DNA of 39,220 nt from the NCBI GenBank assembly GCA_964571275.1, contig CAZNCQ010000033.1:1-39220 (forward strand), written 5' to 3'. The notes under the pieces were generated by a model that was given only the letters and a program-made list of their open reading frames with translations, did no database searches and was not told the DNA's origin. Position 1 is the first letter of the stretch. Each line of letters starts with the position of its first letter. The stretch is from DASRQZ01 sp964571275 (GTDB lineage Bacteria; Myxococcota_A; Polyangia; Fen-1088). The position numbers and the translations under genes are program-made. Of this stretch, positions 32,193 through 39,220 are shown one piece after another.

Positions 32193-32654
32193 TCAGCCGC
32201 CGAGCACGCGCGCGCCGGCGGCGGCGACCTGGCCGTCCTGGTGCGACTGCATGCCGGAGACGCCGATGGCGCCGACGACCAGCCCGCTCTCGACCAGCGG
32301 AACGCCACCCTCGACGGGCAGCAACTCCGGCTGAAAGGCCAGCATGCGAATACCAGCGCCGCCTGCGACCAGCACGTCTTCGAAGACCTTCGTGGGCCGG
32401 CGGAAGCTGACGGCTCCCATCGCCTTGCGCTGGGCAAACTCGACGGCGCCCAGGTTGGCCTGATCCTGCCGGTGCAGCATCACGAGATTGCCGCCGCTGT
32501 CGACGATGGCGATGACCATGCGCCAGCCGTTGGCCTCGGCTTCGGCCTCGGCCGCCGCCATCACCCGCCGCGCCGCCGCGAGGGAAATCGGCGCGCCGTA
32601 GGACAGCGGCGCGGGCGGAGTGCCCGCAGTTTGCGTTGGGTTCGCGGTCGTCAT
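32193..32654 (-). CDS. GlcG/HbpS-like protein (DUF336)
   Basis: 153 residues. The domain starts at about ISLAAARRVMAAAEAEA, with NGWRMVIAIVDSGGNLVMLH and AVEFAQRKAMGAVSFRRPTK, then GGVPLVESGLVVGAIGVSG, the full GlcG/HbpS/DUF336 pattern. Such proteins bind heme or small organic molecules and often assist oxidoreductases. It starts 13 bases after the glycine-rich lipoprotein stop with GGAGG six bases before the ATG, so it is in that operon. After its TGA, the same frame stays open for 32 more codons with good GC3. Confidence 0.85.
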   Translation of the reverse strand: MTTANPTQTAGTPPAPLSYGAPISLAAARRVMAAAEAEAEANGWRMVIAIVDSGGNLVMLHRQDQANLGAVEFAQRKAMGAVSFRRPTKVFEDVLVAGGAGIRMLAFQPELLPVEGGVPLVESGLVVGAIGVSGMQSHQDGQVAAAGARVLGG

Positions 32655-32667
32655 CGGTTCCTCCGGG

Positions 32668-34332
32668 TCAGTTGCTCATACCGGCGGCGCCCGCGATGCC
32701 CGGGCTCCCCGGTCCTGTGCCACCACCTCCGCCGCTGCCGGGTAGGAGCGTGTTTCCCGTGAGCGACAGGGTGGTGCCGGAACGATACACGGCGTAAGAC
32801 GGTCCGCCAGCGCCTCCGCCGCCGTGACCGCCCCGGGCGCCCGCGCTGCCGTCGGCGCCCTTGCCGCCGCCGCCGACCTCGGCGGTGCAAACCGTCGCGC
32901 CGAGCGCGCCCATCCCGGCTGCGCCACCCGGACCCCCGGTACCGCCGGGGCCGCCGGGGCCGCCGTGCCCCGAAGTGATGGTGTTCCCGATGAGCACGAA
33001 ACCGGTGGAATTGACCACGAACAGGCCAAACGAGCCGCCGCCGGCGCCGCCGCCCAACCCCGGCATTCCGCCGCACCCTCCCGAACCGCCGCCCCCGCCG
33101 CCGTTGCCGCCGCCGTCGTTGACGAACGCCCCTCCCTGACCGCCGCCACCACCCCCACCGCCGCCGCCGTGCCCGTGCGACCCCAGCACTCCGTCGACGC
33201 CCCCGGCGCCCATCCAGAACATCGCGAGCAGCATGCCGCCCGATCCGCCCATGCCGTCGATCCCCGCGGTGACCATGGCGACCCCCGTCGCATTGCCGCC
33301 CGGACTCCCGGTGCAGGTGCCGAGGGCGCCGCCGTTGCAGCCGGGGCCCGGAGCGCCGCCCGTGGCGTTGCCGTTCTTGCCCGGGCTGCCCATCTGCCCG
33401 TCGTTCGAGCCCTCGAGGCCGCCGTCGCCGCCCTTGCCGCCGCTCACGTCGACGCCGCCGCACGTCAGCATCCCCGGTGGGCCACCCGTTCCGTTCGTGT
33501 CGTCGCAGCTTCCGCCCATGCCCTGGGTTCCGTTGGCGCCGTCCGCCCCCTTCATTCCGTCGGCGCCCGTGGACCCCGGCCCCGCGTCCCCCGCGGTGAG
33601 CGTGCTGTTCTTCAGCGTCACCCCGGTGCAACCGTTGCAATACATCGCGTAGCTCGACGCGCCGGCGACCGTGGTCGCCGCAGTCTGGATCGTCAAGCGG
33701 TCCAGCGTCGTCGAGGTCGTGATGTTGACGCCCTCGACGCCGCTGATGCGGCCGTCGGCGAAGGTGCTGGACAGGATCGTCGCGACAGGGCTCGCCGCGC
33801 GCGCCCAGCCGCTTTCGGCCGAGTAGCCGCCGTAGATCGACACGCCGTCGGCCAGCGTCACGCGCCCGGCGTAGGTGCCTTCGGAGACGTACACGGCGAC
33901 CTTGCTGCCGGCGACCGCGCGCGCGATGGCGGCGTTGATCGTGAGCATCGGCGCCTGCATCGTGCCGGGGTTGCTGTCACTCCCCGAGGTGGCCACGAAC
34001 ACCGCTGTCGCGGCGTTGCCGTCGATGCCGTCGCAGTTGTCGTCGGCGAAGCTGTCGTCGGGCGGGTCGTCGCTGCTGGTCGGCACGCAACCGCCGTTGT
34101 CGCCTGCGCCGTCGCCCCGGCCCGTGCCCGCGTCGTCCCCGGTGTCGGCAGCCACGGCGCCGTCGCCGGCCGCGTCCTGGCTCCCGCCGGCATCGGCGCG
34201 GTCAGCCCCGTCGGCGGCATCGACCGAATTCGATGAATGGCTGCCACTGGAGCAACCCGCGGCCGCGGCACCGAGGACCAATACCCAGAGCCACCGGCGG
34301 CGGAGCAACGAACAGGCGAGCATCGCCTCCAT
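32668..34332 (-). CDS. DUF1565 lipoprotein with a PGRS-like glycine-rich tail
   Basis: 554 residues. The lipobox is AAAAGC (Cys27), followed by an Asp/Ala/Gly linker. DUF1565 (about residues 108-225) has FVATSGSDSNPGTMQAPMLT, the typical start of the right-handed beta-helix carbohydrate-related fold. From about residue 230 onward the protein is a run of Gly-Gly-X and Gly-X-X units (GGGGGGGGGGQGG, GGPGGPGGTGGPGGAAG) like PE-PGRS or collagen-like surface proteins, broken by beta-helix rungs. It is probably a surface-exposed adhesin or matrix protein. The ATG at 34332 has no good ribosome site; the ATG at 34323 has GGAGG too close, so the start is uncertain. Confidence 0.75.
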   Translation of the reverse strand: MEAMLACSLLRRRWLWVLVLGAAAAGCSSGSHSSNSVDAADGADRADAGGSQDAAGDGAVAADTGDDAGTGRGDGAGDNGGCVPTSSDDPPDDSFADDNCDGIDGNAATAVFVATSGSDSNPGTMQAPMLTINAAIARAVAGSKVAVYVSEGTYAGRVTLADGVSIYGGYSAESGWARAASPVATILSSTFADGRISGVEGVNITTSTTLDRLTIQTAATTVAGASSYAMYCNGCTGVTLKNSTLTAGDAGPGSTGADGMKGADGANGTQGMGGSCDDTNGTGGPPGMLTCGGVDVSGGKGGDGGLEGSNDGQMGSPGKNGNATGGAPGPGCNGGALGTCTGSPGGNATGVAMVTAGIDGMGGSGGMLLAMFWMGAGGVDGVLGSHGHGGGGGGGGGGQGGAFVNDGGGNGGGGGGSGGCGGMPGLGGGAGGGSFGLFVVNSTGFVLIGNTITSGHGGPGGPGGTGGPGGAAGMGALGATVCTAEVGGGGKGADGSAGARGGHGGGGAGGPSYAVYRSGTTLSLTGNTLLPGSGGGGGTGPGSPGIAGAAGMSN

Positions 34333-34359
34333 TCAATACGAGGGTCCAGCGATCGTCAA
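34333..34359 (-). promoter_or_regulatory. Possible promoter for the DUF1565 gene
   Basis: On the minus strand TTGACG (34359-34354) and TATTGA (34338-34333) are 15 bases apart, shorter than ideal. Transcription would start near 34326, so the mRNA may be almost leaderless. The box lies 11 bases from three 10-bp repeats. Confidence 0.3.
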
Positions 34360-34370
34360 CACACGGAATC

Positions 34371-34400
34371 CGCATATTCGCGCATATTCGCGCATATTCG
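34371..34400. repeat. Three tandem 10-bp repeats in a bidirectional promoter
   Basis: CGCATATTCG occurs three times without a gap (34371-34380, 34381-34390, 34391-34400). The unit length is close to one helical turn, so a protein could bind all copies on one face of the DNA. The repeats lie between the leftward promoter at 34333-34359 and the rightward promoter at 34427-34456. Confidence 0.85.
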
Positions 34401-34426
34401 GACGAAAGATGACGACAGAACCGTGT

Positions 34427-34456
34427 TTGACCTGTTTCCGGTGCGTCTGCTAACTA
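34427..34456 (+). promoter_or_regulatory. Probable promoter for the kinase operon
   Basis: TTGACC (34427-34432) and TAACTA (34451-34456) are 18 bases apart, close to the sigma-70 consensus in a locally AT-rich stretch. Transcription would start near 34463, leaving about 96 bases before the chosen ATG at 34559. Confidence 0.45.
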
Positions 34457-34558
34457 TGAGCGTTCAGTCGTCACTGATTGGAAGAATGACCGCGAAGTCT
34501 GAAGGGGGTGGCCTGTCGGCCAGGAAGCGGGGCAGGGTTGGACCGTTCGCCTGATTCG

Positions 34559-38430
<3,872 letters not shown>

Positions 38431-38434
<4 letters not shown>

Positions 38435-39220
38435 GCGCCATCGATCCGAGCCCCATCGATCTCGCCCCCGTCGACGCGCTCATCGCCCGGCTCCAGTCGG
38501 TGGTCGACGACGCCAAGCGCGAGGGCAGCCGCATCGGTTACTTCGCGTCGCTCTACACGCGCATCACCATCGCCGTGCGCCGCGCGATCGCCGCCCGCGC
38601 GTTCGAGGACGGCGCCGCGGTCATGCAGCTCGACCTCGGCTTCGCGCGCCGCTACCTGACCGCCATCGAACACTTCCGGCGCAGCGATCCCGCGATCTCG
38701 CCGCCGTGGGCGGTCGCGCTCGGCGCCGCCGATCGCCGCGACCTCTCCATCGTGCAGCAGATGGCGCTGGCCATGAACGCGCACATCAACTTCGACCTGG
38801 GGATGGCGGCGTTCGAGTGCTTCGGCGCGCACGATCTCTGGAGCCGGCGCGCCGACTTCGAGCGCGTGAACACCGTGCTGGAATCGGTGGTCGCCGAGGT
38901 GGAACGCGAGATCGCGCAGGTCTCGCCGCTCCTGCGCATCGTCGGCGGGTTCAGCCCCGCGCTCGCGACCTGGCTCGTCGACTTTGGTCTGGTCGAGGCG
39001 CGCGAGCTGGCCTGGCGGTTCGCGGCGACGCTCGCGGGCGCGCGCGACGCCACCGCGCGCGGGGCCCTGGTCGAACGACGCGCGCACGAGGTCGCCTCGC
39101 TCTGCAGCGCGATCAAGCAGGACCGCCTGCGCAACGTCTCGTTCCGGTTGATCGCCTCCATCGAGGAGAAGGATGTTCGGCGCGTGATCCGCACATTCGA
39201 CCGGGGTCTCCCACCCGAGA
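38431..39220 (+). CDS. DUF5995-like protein (cut by the window end)
   Basis: At least 263 residues with no stop before the window edge. The frame reads LIARLQSVVDDAKREGSRIG, then VMQLDLGFARRYLTAIEHF and QQMALAMNAHINFDLGMAAF, which match the DUF5995 pattern (F..LD..FA.RYF.A and ALAGMNAHINRDL). It is all helical with no signal peptide. Family function is unknown. The ATG overlaps the kinase stop (ATGA), which shows translational coupling and suggests a shared job. If the gene ends as in relatives, the stop lies just beyond the window. Confidence 0.7.

Noticed and set aside
32824..34236. Long plus-strand frame opposite the glycine-rich lipoprotein
   Set aside because: It is the antisense shadow of Gly-rich codons (GGC/GCC), giving Ala/Arg-rich sequence without domains.
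34456..34554. 32-codon leader frame before the kinase gene
   Set aside because: Its ATG overlaps the presumed -10 box and lies before the likely transcription start, and it has no ribosome site.

Overview
The window is GC-rich chromosomal DNA of a Gram-negative bacterium, most likely a member of the Myxococcota (former Deltaproteobacteria). Supporting signs are a TonB-dependent receptor, several lipoproteins with Asp/Ala/Gly-rich linkers, small outer-membrane barrel proteins, a large Ser/Thr kinase-AAA-TPR protein, and a DUF1565 lipoprotein with a very glycine-rich tail. Taxonomy is inferred from gene style; there is no rRNA here.

Layout. (1) 1-147 holds a REP-like CT-rich inverted repeat. 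(2) 148-6227 carries three unrelated periplasmic solute-binding proteins and one TonB-dependent receptor around a divergent region with hairpin repeats, with no permease or ATPase. (3) 6243-10620 holds two membrane proteins, a DUF523/DUF1722 protein, a MATE exporter and a dienelactone hydrolase. (4) 10645-11838 has a small lipoprotein and two facing gene remnants: the C-terminal part of an ECF41-type sigma factor and the C-terminal end of a carboxymuconolactone decarboxylase, which look like the outer ends of a deleted ECF41 module. (5) 11962-18538 is a surface-glycan or glycoprotein cluster in two tightly packed units. The first has a beta-propeller protein, a NeuD/PglD-like acetyltransferase, a FemAB/GNAT-like acyltransferase and a methyltransferase. 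The second has an FdtA-like 3,4-ketoisomerase, a GT41 (SPINDLY/OGT-like) glycosyltransferase and an FdtB-like aminotransferase. Together they could make and attach a dTDP-3-acylamino-3,6-dideoxyhexose; a C39-like protease follows.

(6) 19423-20671 holds a VOC protein, a sigma region-4-only protein, tRNA-Leu(UAA) and a second tRNA 3' fragment. (7) 20755-24168 holds envelope proteins of unknown role (two barrels, one lipoprotein, one polytopic membrane protein). (8) 24284-27025 is a TetR regulator with an MFS exporter and an ElyC/YdcF-like protein. (9) 27035-29684 is a divergent pair of exported enzymes: a Tat-type PLP enzyme and an M19 dipeptidase. (10) 29725-34332 is a leftward group: glycine-rich DUF1565 lipoprotein, GlcG/HbpS-like protein and a large FAD oxidoreductase. 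(11) 34559 to the window end is a rightward operon of a kinase-AAA-TPR protein and a DUF5995-like protein cut by the window edge. Three perfect 10-bp repeats lie between the divergent promoters of groups 10 and 11.

The most notable points are the ECF41 deletion scar, the compact Fdt/GT41 cluster with a sigma-54-like site inside it, the three-repeat bidirectional promoter in front of the kinase/DUF5995 operon, and TTA codons in at least four genes of a GC-rich window that also encodes tRNA-Leu(UAA).
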